From positions 1 to 43,014 of the forward strand of contig CALMZX010000070.1 of the NCBI GenBank assembly GCA_937870685.1: a DNA stretch of 43,014 nucleotides, given 5' to 3'. Positions within the stretch are counted from its first letter, which is position 1. The number at the start of each line of letters is the position of its first letter. A program made the translations under genes and the position numbers. The notes under the pieces are model-generated. The model did not search any database. It saw only the letters and a program-made list of their open reading frames with translations, and had not been told where the DNA came from. The stretch comes from an uncultured Alphaproteobacteria bacterium. Its GTDB lineage: Bacteria > Pseudomonadota > Alphaproteobacteria > Rhizobiales > Aestuariivirgaceae. This document shows, piece after piece, positions 8,154 through 17,600 of this stretch.

Positions 8154-9554
8154 TCAGATTGTGCTGGCGGCCGAACCTGCAAGTGCAGGCAGTTTCAGAA
8201 TTGCCCGCAACCCGCCGAGATCGGCCTTGTCCAGCGAGGCAACGCCGCCATACATCGCCGCCGTCTCTGAAACGATGTTGAGGCCAAGGCCCGAGCCTGG
8301 TTTTGACTCATCCAGGCGCTGTCCCCGCTTCATGGCGATGGCGCGTTTCTCCGGCGGCAGCCCGGGGCCATCGTCATCGACCTCGATCAGCATCCACGGC
8401 CTGCCGTCCTCGCCTGCCTGGGGCAAAAGCCGGGCGCGAACCGTCACCTTGCTCTTGCTCCACTTGCAGGCATTGTCCATCAGGTTGCCCACCATCTCCT
8501 CAAGGTCCTGGCGCTCGCCACGGAACTTGAGCGGCGGCCCCGGCTCCACGGCCACCTCAAGCCCGCGGTCGCGGTTGATGCGCTGCAGGGTACGGGCCAG
8601 CGCCTGCAGGACGGGATCAACATCGGTGGCGGACCCCACCGTCTGGGCGCGCGCGGCGCGGCGGGCACGGTCAAGGTAGAGGTTCACCTGCTCACGCATC
8701 ACGCCGATCTGTTCCATCACCTTGTCGGAGAGCGGACCCCTGTGGTCACGCGCCTCATTCGTCAGTACACTGATGGGTGTCTTGAGGGCATGGGCCAGGT
8801 TGCCGACCTGCATGCGGGCCCGGTCGATGATTTCAAAATTTGACTGGACCAGCAGGTTCAGTTCGTCTGCGATGGGTTGCATCTCTGAGGGAAAGTCCCC
8901 CTCCAGCATTTCAACCTTGCCGGCGCGGATGTCGTTGAGCTTGCGCTCCATCTCCTTCATCGGCTGCAGGCCGTAGCGCACCTGGAAGAAGATCGCCGCC
9001 AGCAGCCCGAAACCGATCAGCGCCAGCGAGAGATAGAGGCCGCGCCGGAAAGCCTGCACTTCGGTGCGCAGTTCATCAAAGTTGCCGGTCACGACAAACG
9101 AGTATTCGGCATCGCTGCCAAACAGCTTGAGGCGCTGTTCGATGCCGCGCAGCTGGTTGCCGGCGGCGTCGGACATGGAAAAGCGCGCATAACCCTCGCG
9201 GTCGCGGTTGCCGAGGCCGGTCGCAGGCAGGGCCAGCGGCGGCTCCAGCAGGGAGGCGGAGACCGCCGGTTTCTGGCCTCCTTGCACCACCGGTGCCACC
9301 TGCCAGTACCAACCTGAATCCTGCAACTGGAAGCGCGTGTCGGCGAAATTGCCCTGCACGCGGGGCGAGCCGTCGGCGGCCAGATCGATATTCACCTGCA
9401 AGCCGTCCATGATGGCGCGCAGGCGCGCATCGAAATTCCGCTGCACCGTTTGCTGGAACAGCTCCGAGAGAACAATAACGGCGGCAATGAGCAGCACGAC
9501 AGCCGTGACGGCCGCCGAAACGGTCAGGCGGAAGGCGAGGGAATTAGTCCGCAT
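8154..9554 (-). CDS. feuQ: Sensor histidine kinase, FeuQ/PhoQ-like
   Basis: I start at ATG 9554, which overlaps the response regulator stop by 11 bases; the longer upstream frame lies inside that regulator. The 466-residue protein has a first membrane helix at residues 9-30, a periplasmic sensor domain of about 140 residues, a second membrane helix at 173-193, and a HAMP-like linker. The H-box NLAHALKTP has phospho-accepting His255. Then come an N-box NLMDNACKWSKS and G-boxes DDDGPGLPPE and GSGLGLNIV. This is the PhoQ-like class with a four-residue-shortened HisKA typical of FeuQ. FeuP/FeuQ is needed for osmoadaptation and cyclic glucan export in Sinorhizobium; the signal here is unknown. Confidence 0.88.
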   Translation of the reverse strand: MRTNSLAFRLTVSAAVTAVVLLIAAVIVLSELFQQTVQRNFDARLRAIMDGLQVNIDLAADGSPRVQGNFADTRFQLQDSGWYWQVAPVVQGGQKPAVSASLLEPPLALPATGLGNRDREGYARFSMSDAAGNQLRGIEQRLKLFGSDAEYSFVVTGNFDELRTEVQAFRRGLYLSLALIGFGLLAAIFFQVRYGLQPMKEMERKLNDIRAGKVEMLEGDFPSEMQPIADELNLLVQSNFEIIDRARMQVGNLAHALKTPISVLTNEARDHRGPLSDKVMEQIGVMREQVNLYLDRARRAARAQTVGSATDVDPVLQALARTLQRINRDRGLEVAVEPGPPLKFRGERQDLEEMVGNLMDNACKWSKSKVTVRARLLPQAGEDGRPWMLIEVDDDGPGLPPEKRAIAMKRGQRLDESKPGSGLGLNIVSETAAMYGGVASLDKADLGGLRAILKLPALAGSAASTI

Positions 9555-10215
9555 TGCCGGGCGGCTGGACACAATAGCCCATGCCGCGGATGGTGTGCAG
9601 CACGTCCACGCCCAGCTTCTTGCGCAGGCGGCCCACAAACACCTCGACGGTGTTGGAGTCGCGGTCAAAATCCTGGTCGTAGAGATGCTCGACCAGTTCG
9701 GTGCGCGACACGACCTTGCCCATGTGCATCATCAGGTATTCAAGCAGGCGGTACTCCAGCGAGGTGAGCTTCACGCCCATGCCATTGACCATGACCTTGG
9801 CACCCTTGGTGTCCAGCGTCACCGGCCCACAGGTCAATTCACTCGAGGCCTGTCCGGCGCTGCGGCGGACGAGGGCGCGCACACGGGCAAGGATTTCTTC
9901 CATGTGGAAGGGCTTGGTCACATAGTCATCGGCGCCGGCGTCAAAGCCCGCCACCTTGTCGCTCCAGCGGTCGCGGGCCGTGAGAATGAGAACCGGCATC
10001 TTGCGGCCAGCGCGGCGCCATTTTTCCAGAACGCTCACACCGTCCAGAACCGGCAGGCCGAGATCAAGGATCACCGCATCGTAGGGTGAGGATTCGCCGA
10101 GGTAGTGCCCCTCTTCACCGTCCAGGGCCTTGTCCACCACATAGCCCGCGTCGGTCAGTGCCGTGGAAATCTGGCGGTTGAGGTCGGCATCATCTTCTAC
10201 AACGAGAACGCGCAT
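9544..10215 (-). CDS. feuP: OmpR-family response regulator, FeuP/PhoP-like
   Basis: A 223-residue OmpR/PhoB-type regulator. The receiver domain (1-120) has the acidic pair Glu7/Asp8, phospho-acceptor Asp51 in VILDLGLP and the lysine in VTKPFH. The winged-helix domain (about 128-218) has LTSLEYRLLEYLM and SNTVEVFVGRLRKKLG, ending in the typical TIRGMGYCV. Segments such as EKWRRAGRKMPVLILTARDRWSDKVAGFDAGADDYVTKPFH (shown as SDKVAGFDAGADDY for brevity) are characteristic of FeuP from rhizobia. It is followed by the kinase with an 11-base overlap and preceded by a PepSY gene, a common arrangement for PhoP-like systems. Confidence 0.9.
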   Translation of the reverse strand: MRVLVVEDDADLNRQISTALTDAGYVVDKALDGEEGHYLGESSPYDAVILDLGLPVLDGVSVLEKWRRAGRKMPVLILTARDRWSDKVAGFDAGADDYVTKPFHMEEILARVRALVRRSAGQASSELTCGPVTLDTKGAKVMVNGMGVKLTSLEYRLLEYLMMHMGKVVSRTELVEHLYDQDFDRDSNTVEVFVGRLRKKLGVDVLHTIRGMGYCVQPPGNAD

Positions 10216-10253
10216 GGCGGGGTCCGGCTCCAGCTATCGGCAGCCGAACCGGA

Positions 10254-10664
10254 TCAGAGGATGTCGCCGCTGCGGCCATCCACCATCACGCGAGTCAGCT
10301 TGCCGTCACCGCGCAAGGTGACAGCATAAACGCCTGAGGGCAAGAGTCTGACATTCAACACCTTTGACCCCGGAACCATGTCGCGGGCAATGCGGGCAGC
10401 CTGGCGCGGGCGGATGGTGACACCGCCGCTGCCCGGTTCATCGGCGCCAAAGTCAGTGGTCCCGTCATCGAAGCCCGGGTCTTCGAGGCCCTGGGCCATG
10501 TCCCACGGGGCAGCCTGTGGCGGCGCGAGCCGCTGGGTACGGACCTCGCGGTTCATCAGCTTCAGCCTGCCAGCCTCGGCGGAGGACGACAGCAGGCCGA
10601 CCGATCCTGCTGTGCTGGCCAGCAGGAGAAAGATGGCAAAAATCCTGGTCAACTTGCTCGTCAT
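10254..10664 (-). CDS. Periplasmic PepSY-domain protein
   Basis: I start at MTSKLTRIFAIFLLL (ATG 10664), giving 136 residues; the alternative ATG is four codons upstream. Residues 1-30 form a signal peptide ending near SSAEA. A disordered, proline/glycine/aspartate-rich stretch follows. The C-terminal 60 residues are one PepSY-type repeat: RPRQAARIARDMVPGSKVLNVRLLPSGVYAVTLRG then DGKLTRVMVDGRSGDIL. PepSY proteins are thought to inhibit peptidases or modulate sensor proteins in the envelope. The gene lies 38 bases upstream of feuP in the same direction, so a role as modulator of the FeuQ sensor is a reasonable inference. Confidence 0.85.
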   Translation of the reverse strand: MTSKLTRIFAIFLLLASTAGSVGLLSSSAEAGRLKLMNREVRTQRLAPPQAAPWDMAQGLEDPGFDDGTTDFGADEPGSGGVTIRPRQAARIARDMVPGSKVLNVRLLPSGVYAVTLRGDGKLTRVMVDGRSGDIL

Positions 10665-10694
10665 GACACTCCGCACCCCGGCTATCGGTGACGA

Positions 10695-10728
10695 GCATTA
10701 GGTCAGCCAACCTGAACGCCACATGAAC
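10695..10728 (-). promoter_or_regulatory. Candidate PhoP-type box and promoter of the PepSY-feuP-feuQ operon
   Basis: Reading the minus strand, GTTCA at 10728-10724 is repeated at 10717-10713, a period of 11 bases. A TAATGC -10-like hexamer follows 12 bases later at 10700-10695. Two half-sites 11 bases apart, 11-12 bases before the -10, is the PhoP class arrangement, which suggests autoregulation. An alternative constitutive promoter is TTGAAA (10771-10766), 17-base spacer, TATTTC (10748-10743). Confidence 0.4.
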
Positions 10729-10798
10729 AGTGCTGCACCTGCGAAATACCCGTGAAATCAACACCTTTCAATGGTTTACGATGTCTTAAGAGGTTCCC

Positions 10799-11251
10799 TC
10801 AGGGCTTGCGACCAGCAACTGGCCGTTGCAGCGCCCCGGCGATTTTTTCCAGTGAACGGCCCCCGACATAACCTCCGACTCCGACCGAGAGGAAATCCCA
10901 GAATTCTGGCGGCAGGGCGGCCCAGCGCGGATTGAAGGGAATGGGGTGGCCCGCAGCGAGATCCGCCAGCGGCAGAAACACGCCCACAAAACCGAGAAAG
11001 CCGAGAAAAGACAGCATCAGCAGGGGCCGCCAGGTCTTGGTCAGCCAGGCATCGGAGTTGATTTCCGCAAGGATGGCGGACTGCTGCAAGGTCATCTCGC
11101 GCCCGAGATGCTCTACCAGCCGGGCCTGCAAATCGGCTTCCAGCCTGCGGCGCAACTCCGTGTCCTTGATGTAGGCATCGAGAATCTTGCCCACAGGCCC
11201 GCCCATGAGGCTGCCCACGATGTTGCTGATCAGTGCGACGGGAATGGCCAT
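10799..11251 (-). CDS. Holin of the GTA 3TM family
   Basis: A 150-residue protein with the features of the 3-TM holin family linked to gene transfer agent release. It has an N-terminal hydrophobic IPVALISNIVGSLMGGPVG stretch, then an amphipathic charged region (residues 25-65, LRRRLEADLQARLVEHLGREM). A strongly hydrophobic segment follows around residues 75-100 (LLMLSFLGFLGFVGVFLPLADL), then a glycine-rich final segment FWDFLSVGVGGYVGGRSLEK. Holins permeabilise the inner membrane so that the endolysin can act and particles escape. Its ATG overlaps the lysozyme stop by one base (TGATG), so the pair is co-translated. It is the last gene of the GTA operon. Confidence 0.88.
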   Translation of the reverse strand: MAIPVALISNIVGSLMGGPVGKILDAYIKDTELRRRLEADLQARLVEHLGREMTLQQSAILAEINSDAWLTKTWRPLLMLSFLGFLGFVGVFLPLADLAAGHPIPFNPRWAALPPEFWDFLSVGVGGYVGGRSLEKIAGALQRPVAGRKP

Positions 11252-11928
11252 CAGACCCCCTCCTCTTTCAGTTTCTTGATGCGGTCGAAAACGATGAAGG
11301 CTGCCGCTCCCAGCACCACAAGTGCGAGGATGGCAGCCCAGAACCTCGGCACGGCGAGCCCCTGCGCCAGTGCAGCGGCTGCAGCCAGCAGCGCGGCATG
11401 CACGGTGCGGCTTCGCGCCGGGTGTTTTCCCTGCTGCGGCTCAACCGGTGCCCCGCTGGATTGTCCTGGCGTGGCGTTGTCCGCGACACCAGCTGCAAAC
11501 ATGGCCCCTTCGGCGGCACGCCGCCTCACAAGACCGGGCAAGGTGCGGCCTCCCGCTTTCACCCACAGGTTCAGGCGGCGCGGCACGGCATCGAGGTCTC
11601 CGGCATTGACGGCTTTCAACACGCCGGACTTGCGGAAGTTGCCGAGCCCGACATTGAAGGCGAAGGACACAAGCGCCGAGAACTGCGGGCCGGACAGTTG
11701 CACCTCCAAACGCGCCGCCACGCCGTCGGCAACAGTCTTCACGTCACGCGCAAGGATCGCGGCTGCTTCAGCCGTGGTGATGCGCAGTCCGGGTATCACA
11801 ACCGGCGCGCCAGCCATGGAGGTGTGGCCATATCCAATTGTCCAGACGCCAACGGCATCACGGTAGGCTTCCGACCGGAACCCTTCATAGCGCCGGATGA
11901 GGGCCAAGCCTTCATCGGTCATTTTCAT
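11251..11928 (-). CDS. GH24 (T4-type) lysozyme with C-terminal membrane segment
   Basis: The start is ATG 11928, overlapping the upstream stop as ATGA; the product is 225 residues. Residues 1-145 are a GH24 muramidase with the full catalytic triad spacing E-x8-D-x5-T: Glu15, Asp24, Thr30 in YEGFRSEAYRDAVGVWTIGYG. ALVSFAFNVGLGNF and the RRAAEGAMFAAG helix complete the fold. A Pro/Ser/Gln-rich linker follows. Residues about 175-212 are hydrophobic (LLAAAAALAQGLAVPRFWAAILALVVLGAAAFIVF, in two pieces), ending in positively charged KKLKEEGV. It cleaves peptidoglycan during cell lysis. A C-terminal anchor is unusual for this family and suggests membrane-tethered control of the enzyme. There is no N-terminal signal peptide. 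Confidence 0.93.
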   Translation of the reverse strand: MKMTDEGLALIRRYEGFRSEAYRDAVGVWTIGYGHTSMAGAPVVIPGLRITTAEAAAILARDVKTVADGVAARLEVQLSGPQFSALVSFAFNVGLGNFRKSGVLKAVNAGDLDAVPRRLNLWVKAGGRTLPGLVRRRAAEGAMFAAGVADNATPGQSSGAPVEPQQGKHPARSRTVHAALLAAAAALAQGLAVPRFWAAILALVVLGAAAFIVFDRIKKLKEEGV

Positions 11929-12161
11929 GGCTGGCCACCGGCAAGGATGCGAATCGCTTGGGACGCCCATGCCCCCAGTGAAGCGGCCAGCGAAAAGAGC
12001 AGCAGCACAGCCATCCAGCCGCCCCTGGCGCGCACCAGCGCGTCACGGATTTCACGCACGTCGCTGCGGATGGCTTGCAGTTCGTGTTCCACCGTTTCCA
12101 TGCGGGCCTGCAGCCCGCCAATCTCTCGTTCAAAGTCACCCATGGCTGGTCCTGTTGTCAT
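11925..12161 (-). CDS. Small XhlA-like coiled-coil/membrane protein of the lysis cassette
   Basis: A 78-residue protein whose ATG (12161) overlaps the DUF2793 stop as ATGA and whose own stop overlaps the lysozyme ATG in the same way. Residues 9-46 form a heptad-rich coiled coil (EREIGGLQARMETVEHELQ, IRSDVREIRDALVRAR). Residues about 49-70 are one membrane helix (MAVLLLFSLAASLGAWASQ), followed by a short tail. This is the layout of XhlA-type proteins, which cooperate with holin and lysozyme in PBSX-like lysis cassettes. The resemblance is in architecture and position, not firm homology. The longer frame upstream of 12161 lies inside the DUF2793 gene and is rejected. Confidence 0.7.
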   Translation of the reverse strand: MTTGPAMGDFEREIGGLQARMETVEHELQAIRSDVREIRDALVRARGGWMAVLLLFSLAASLGAWASQAIRILAGGQP

Positions 12162-14611
12162 TGGATGCGCACCGCGCTGATCACGGTGGCGTTGTTGCCG
12201 CTTCCGTTGTTGGGGGCCTGCGCCTTCATGAGGCACGCGGCATTCCCCACAGTAGTGGCCATCTGCAGCTTGATGGTCGCGACGGCGGCCAGCGACACGA
12301 CGGCACTGACGGCGAAGCCCAGCGTGACGTTGGCCACGCTGGCGTGGTAGGCATTCTGGCTTGCGTAGTGGCCGCTGCCATCACTCAGCCGCACCGTCAC
12401 CTGGCTCGCCGTGGTCGTGGTCTTCTGGTACTGCGCCTGCGACGTGAGCAGCCATGTGCCTGCCGCCAGCGTAACCGACGGCCCGTCATAAAATGTGTTG
12501 CTGGTGACAAGCTGCACATCAGCTGCCAGCGCCGCCGTGGCATTGGAGAGAACAGCAACGCCGCCCGGATCGGTGAAGCCCTCGCCTTCCGCCGCTGTCC
12601 ATGCCCGGTCGATCACGGCCAGGGAAAGGATTGATGATGACAGTTGCGCCGTGCCGCCTGCATTGCCCACATCGAGGGCAGCAGGCGTGAAACTCGCCGT
12701 GGCCGTGAGTGGCGACGTGGGGCTGACGCTGCCCGCGCCAAGTCCTGCAAACTTCCAGTACAGCAGCTTGGCTGCCCTGGAAGCCGCCACATGGAACCTG
12801 TACGATGTGCCCGGTGCCAGCGCCGCCGCACTGCCGCCGAACTGTTCAACGCCGCCCACGGTGAGTTTGATCACCGGCACCATGGAGCCCGCGGCGAAGG
12901 TCATCTCCAGCTTGTCGGCCCCGTTCCTGAGGCAGAACACGGTGCGCAGCGTGGCCTCCGGGTTGGGTGCGGTGAATGCGCCCGCAACCGTGATCTCGTC
13001 GGCGGTGAAACCGGAGACCGGCAGCGAGAGAACGTCAGCGGCGCGCGACGGAGCCGTTCCGGTTGCCTCCATGAAAGAGGGCGGATAACGGCCCGGCCCG
13101 AACAGGCGCGCGCCGGACACGAAGCCGCGTGCAGATTGCCCGGTGTATTTGATCGGCGACGGCGGGCGGATGGTTGTACCCGACGAGACCACATACCAGG
13201 AGATCAGATAGACATTGTTGGCGAAGGGACCCTTGATGTCGAAGCCGCTGCTGCCGTCAGAAGGTTTCAGCGGTCCGCCGCTGTTGGCGAACATGAAGTC
13301 TCCACTGCCGGTGGACAGTCCCGGCACGGGAGCCGCACCATCGTCCATGCGCAGCAGAATGGCGCTGCAATAGTCCTGGCCGCTGGCGGTCGCCTGTGCG
13401 GGCAGATAGCCGAAGCGTTGCACGCTGTTGTCACCGAAGCCGGTCCATGTTCCGCTCCAGCCATCAGGGGCGGCAGCATCAACAACATTGCTTGCCGTCT
13501 GCTCGGCCACTGTGGGCTGGCTGCGGGTGTGCAAGTAGGCGAAGGCCGCCTCGAAGAGCGCGCCCATCGGGCAGCCCAGATAATCATGGGTCAGGCGGAG
13601 CGCGTTGGCGGCGACACTGGCCAGCAGGCGCTTGCGCGTCCAGCGCAGGCCGCCGGTGGAGTTGGTGAGTGTGGCAGAGGCATAGGCCGCGATGTCGCCC
13701 ATGGCGGCAGCGCTGCCATCGTTGAAGGCGGCAAAGCTGTTCCCGGCGAGATCGAGCACCAGCGCCTTCCTGCCGCGCAGGGGCTGCGGCAGCACATCCA
13801 GCGCAACAGCTCCAGCCAGCGCCGCAGAGACATCGCCGCCACTCCCCGCAAGATCACTGGTGACGCCGTTCTCGCGCTTGCGGAAGCGGTTGCTGCCGTT
13901 CGAGTACCAGATGTCGCCATCCTGTGGTAACACCGGATCAGTGGCCCGTGGCGCCAGACGCAGGGGCTGGTGTGCCGTCAGGGCACCACTCGCTGCCACG
14001 ATGCTCAGGGCATCATTGAAGGCGGAGCCGTCGCTGCTCACCTTGATCCGGAAATCATCGCTGCCTGCCGTCCCGATTTCGGCGCGGCCCGAAAATCCGG
14101 TCTGGAAGAGAAGCGAGGCCGTATCGCCCGGCGCCGCCTTGTTGATCTTGAGCTGGTGGCCAGCGCCAGCATGATTGAACAGCGTGGCGGCACTGGACAC
14201 CGTCAACTTGTTGGTCATGTCCGCCGTGGCATTCACGCCCAGCAGATCAAGGCCCTGCACTTCGTCCGGCACGCCGCCCAGTCCGGACCAGTCCATGCCG
14301 TCGAAGACAAGGAACACATCTTCGTCATCGACCCACAGGCGCCAGCCTTCGCGTGGCGTGATGAAGTGCCAGCCGCCGTCAATCCGCATGGCGATCTTTC
14401 CGGATTGCCCGGTCCACCCGCCAGACGCGGCGACAGCGACCAGATAGCGGTCACCGTCCTGTGGCGCGGCAGGCGGTGCCGCCAGCGTACGCGACTTCAC
14501 GCCGGCCTGCACAAGTCCGTCGAGCAGGGAGAGCGCTTCATTGTGGGTGACGTGTTTCTGCGCCTGCGCTGCGGCAAGATAAGGCAGGGCAAGATGTGGC
14601 GTGTCAGACAT
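12158..14611 (-). CDS. DUF2793 tail-fibre / receptor-binding protein with C1q-like end
   Basis: An 817-residue protein. The N-terminus (MSDTPHLALPYLAAAQAQKHVTHNEAL, given here as PHLALPYLAAAQAQKHVTHN) is the DUF2793 signature seen at the end of GTA and phage tail clusters; the domain covers about 1-120. A repetitive beta-rich middle follows, with GDIWYSNGSNRFRKRENG like a minor tail-fibre repeat. A concanavalin-like segment lies around 520-650. The C-terminus (about 680-817) resembles a C1q/TNF-like trimeric head, ending in NATVISAVRIQ. The protein is likely the adhesive fibre that recognises recipient cells. It overlaps the gp15 stop by eight bases. The domain assignments after residue 120 are from pattern only. 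Confidence 0.78.
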   Translation of the reverse strand: MSDTPHLALPYLAAAQAQKHVTHNEALSLLDGLVQAGVKSRTLAAPPAAPQDGDRYLVAVAASGGWTGQSGKIAMRIDGGWHFITPREGWRLWVDDEDVFLVFDGMDWSGLGGVPDEVQGLDLLGVNATADMTNKLTVSSAATLFNHAGAGHQLKINKAAPGDTASLLFQTGFSGRAEIGTAGSDDFRIKVSSDGSAFNDALSIVAASGALTAHQPLRLAPRATDPVLPQDGDIWYSNGSNRFRKRENGVTSDLAGSGGDVSAALAGAVALDVLPQPLRGRKALVLDLAGNSFAAFNDGSAAAMGDIAAYASATLTNSTGGLRWTRKRLLASVAANALRLTHDYLGCPMGALFEAAFAYLHTRSQPTVAEQTASNVVDAAAPDGWSGTWTGFGDNSVQRFGYLPAQATASGQDYCSAILLRMDDGAAPVPGLSTGSGDFMFANSGGPLKPSDGSSGFDIKGPFANNVYLISWYVVSSGTTIRPPSPIKYTGQSARGFVSGARLFGPGRYPPSFMEATGTAPSRAADVLSLPVSGFTADEITVAGAFTAPNPEATLRTVFCLRNGADKLEMTFAAGSMVPVIKLTVGGVEQFGGSAAALAPGTSYRFHVAASRAAKLLYWKFAGLGAGSVSPTSPLTATASFTPAALDVGNAGGTAQLSSSILSLAVIDRAWTAAEGEGFTDPGGVAVLSNATAALAADVQLVTSNTFYDGPSVTLAAGTWLLTSQAQYQKTTTTASQVTVRLSDGSGHYASQNAYHASVANVTLGFAVSAVVSLAAVATIKLQMATTVGNAACLMKAQAPNNGSGNNATVISAVRIQ

Positions 14612-17600
14612 GGATGATCCTTTCGAGTGGCGTGCCGGGGCCGTAGCTGTCGCTCAGCTGCGCCACACGGAATGTGAATGAGGCGGGCAGTGCGCCAAAA
14701 TCGGCGAGCATCTCGGCGTTGCTGTAAAAGGCGGCAGGGGTTGTCACGTCGCTGCTGCGCAGAAGCGCCGCGCCATCAAGCACGCTCACCCGGTAACGCT
14801 CCTGCGCTTCGCCAAGGGGAATCTCCGCGAGGTCCCAGCTGTCGCCTGCAAGGCGCGACTGTCTGATCCATGAAAACGCAATGCCACCTGCTTCGCTTCT
14901 TGAACGAAGCCGCACCGGTGGCAGGGGCCGCAGGGCTTTCAGCGTGCCGTTTGTCGTCAATTGCAGATAGGCCTTGTGCCCGGAATCCAGCCCGTGCGGA
15001 CCGATCCGCCAGGTGGATGAAAGCCCGGCCTCGGTGAGGGCAAGTGCCGGTTGCACCACGGCGGCATTGAGCAGCACGAAGCGGGCGCCCGCTTCCCGCA
15101 ATGGCAGCATCTCCGCGCCTGAACCTGCCAGCCCGCGCAGCAGTCCGTGCAGGCGGTAGGTATTGGGTGCCGTCAGCGTGGCAGCCTCGAACTGGATGAT
15201 TTCGAAGCCACTGTCCGGTGTTCCGATGGCCGCGGCATTGACGCCGTTCAGGAGTTCCAGACGGCTAACGGATGACAATGCGCCATGGTTCAGCACCACA
15301 TCGAAGGTGTTGCCATGATCCATGCGTGCCAGCGGTCCGGCAGGCAGTGCCGTCAAGGTGAAGCCCATGGTCGCCTGTTCGGAGACGAAACGGTTGAAGC
15401 CATAGGCGGCGTTGCCTTTCTGGCGCAGCAGGGCGAGGCGTCCCGGCCACGGTGCGGCCTGCGCCGCTATCCAGGGTGCGGCCGGTTGATCACCGCTTGC
15501 CAGCGCCAGGTCCATGAACAACGCATCCGGCGCACCATAGATCACAGCCTCCGTCCCGGCCTTGAGGCGCAGCACGGCAGGTGGCGGATCGTAGATGGTG
15601 GCGGCGTGGGCCAGTGCCTCGGCCTTGCGCGCCACGCCATCGGTGAGCGCCGTCAGCCGGAACGGTTGGCCGTCAATGGTCACCGCATCGCCCGGCTCGA
15701 GCGCGAGGCGCGAGGGCGGCAGCGCGAAGGATGCCGCCGTGCGCTGGCACCACGCCTCTTCCAGCGCCACATCACAGCGGGCCTGCGCCAGTGACTGGTT
15801 CACTGCGGCGGGAAGGCTGAGCGCGATCTCGCGGGCGCTGTGGCTTGCGGCGCGATCCTGCATCACGGCGGCACTGCGGTAATCGAGGCCTGAGTCCACA
15901 TAGGAAATCCGCACAACCGCCGGCAGGTCGGTTTCCTGCGCCCGGGTTTCGCTGAACACCGGCTTGTCCGCCCCCTCATCCACCAGTTCCTCATGCGGCA
16001 CGAGCAGCTGCGGGCTTTCCATCCGTGTACGGATGACCATCCGGCCGCCGGATTCAACCGCGTCAAGCGCAAAGACCCGCAGCAGGCTTTCCAGGGCGTC
16101 GCGCCCGGACATGGGGCGGTCGAGGACATAGCCGTCCACGAGGCCGGAAACGCCTTCCACCGCCACATCGCCAAGGCCGAAGCGCGCCGCCACCTCCCGC
16201 ACAAGTTCGGCAAGATCAATGGCGCCGAGGCGGCCATTCAGCCAGTGGCCGCGGGCATGGTTGGCCCCATCACCCCAGATGTCGGTGCGCACCGGAAAAG
16301 CAGGATAGGGTCTGGCATCCCAGGCCCAGAAAAACAGCCGGTCGGCGGGAACCATGGGCTGGCCGTTCAGGTCAGACACCGGATTGTGCGGTCCGCTGGT
16401 TGCCCAGTGGTCAGCCATGGCGAGGATATAGCGGTTCTGGATCAGGTCATCCGGCTGGCCACCGGAGAAAGGCGGCACGGCGCTCTCGGACGACTTGGCA
16501 TCGAAGAAGACATTGGGACCATTGCTGCCCTTGTCGATGGCGGGGCAGCCCAGTTCCGTGAACCACACGGGCTTGGATTGCGGTTGCCAGGCCGTTGCCG
16601 TGGCATTCTCCACACCGCCCGGCCTGTTGTGGTGGGCGTTGAGCCACCAGTTCTTCACGTCCTTGGGGCGGAACACCCAGGGCTTGCCATAGGCGCCATC
16701 GGTGATTGGCGTGCGCAATTGCTGGGCACGGTCGGAATCCGAGGCATAGAACCAGTCGTAACCTTCGCCACCGGCAATTCCGCTTGCGAGGTAGGACGGG
16801 TCGTAGATCGAGCGCCATCCCGCCATCGCATCGGCATGGCTGGTGCCATCGCGCCAATCCGTCAGCGGCATGTAGTTGTCGATGCCGATGAAGCCGACAT
16901 GCGGCGAGGCCCACAACGGATCGAGGTGGAAATGCACATCGCCCGAACCGTCCTGCGGCTGGTGGCCGAAATACTCCGACCAGTCCGCCGCATAGGAGAC
17001 CTTGGCCCCCGGCAGAATGGACTTCACATCGGCCGCCAGAGCCACCAGTGCCGATACAAATGGATAGGCCGAAGGTCCGGACCGCAGCGTTGTCAGTCCG
17101 CGCAATTCGCTGCCGATGAGAAAAGCGTCAACACCGCCCGCTTCCGCGCACAGCATCGCATAGTGCAGGATCATGCGGCGGTAGGACCATTGCGGCTCCC
17201 CGGCATACACAATGGTTTCGCCGGAGGGACTGAAGTCCGCTTCCACTGCAGTGCCCGTGAAGGCGGCGACCTGCGTTGCCGCTGTCGCGGTCCTGTCGGG
17301 CGTGCCTGCGCGTCCGGGCGCGATGCTCGCCGTGATGCGGCCACGCCAGGGATAGGCTCCTTGCGTTCCGGCAGCGTAGGGATTCGGCTTGCTGTTGCCC
17401 TGCGGCACATCCATCAGCACGAAGGGGTAGAACATCACCTTCAGGCCGCGCGCCTTCAGGTCGGCGATGGCACGCAGCACCGAGGCATCCGATGGTGTTC
17501 CGCCAAAGGCCGGCACGCCATCCACCTTGCTCACCTCGAGCGCCTCGTCACGCCCGATGCCGGAGACTTGCCACGGTTCGCCCGTTGTCACCTTCTCCGC

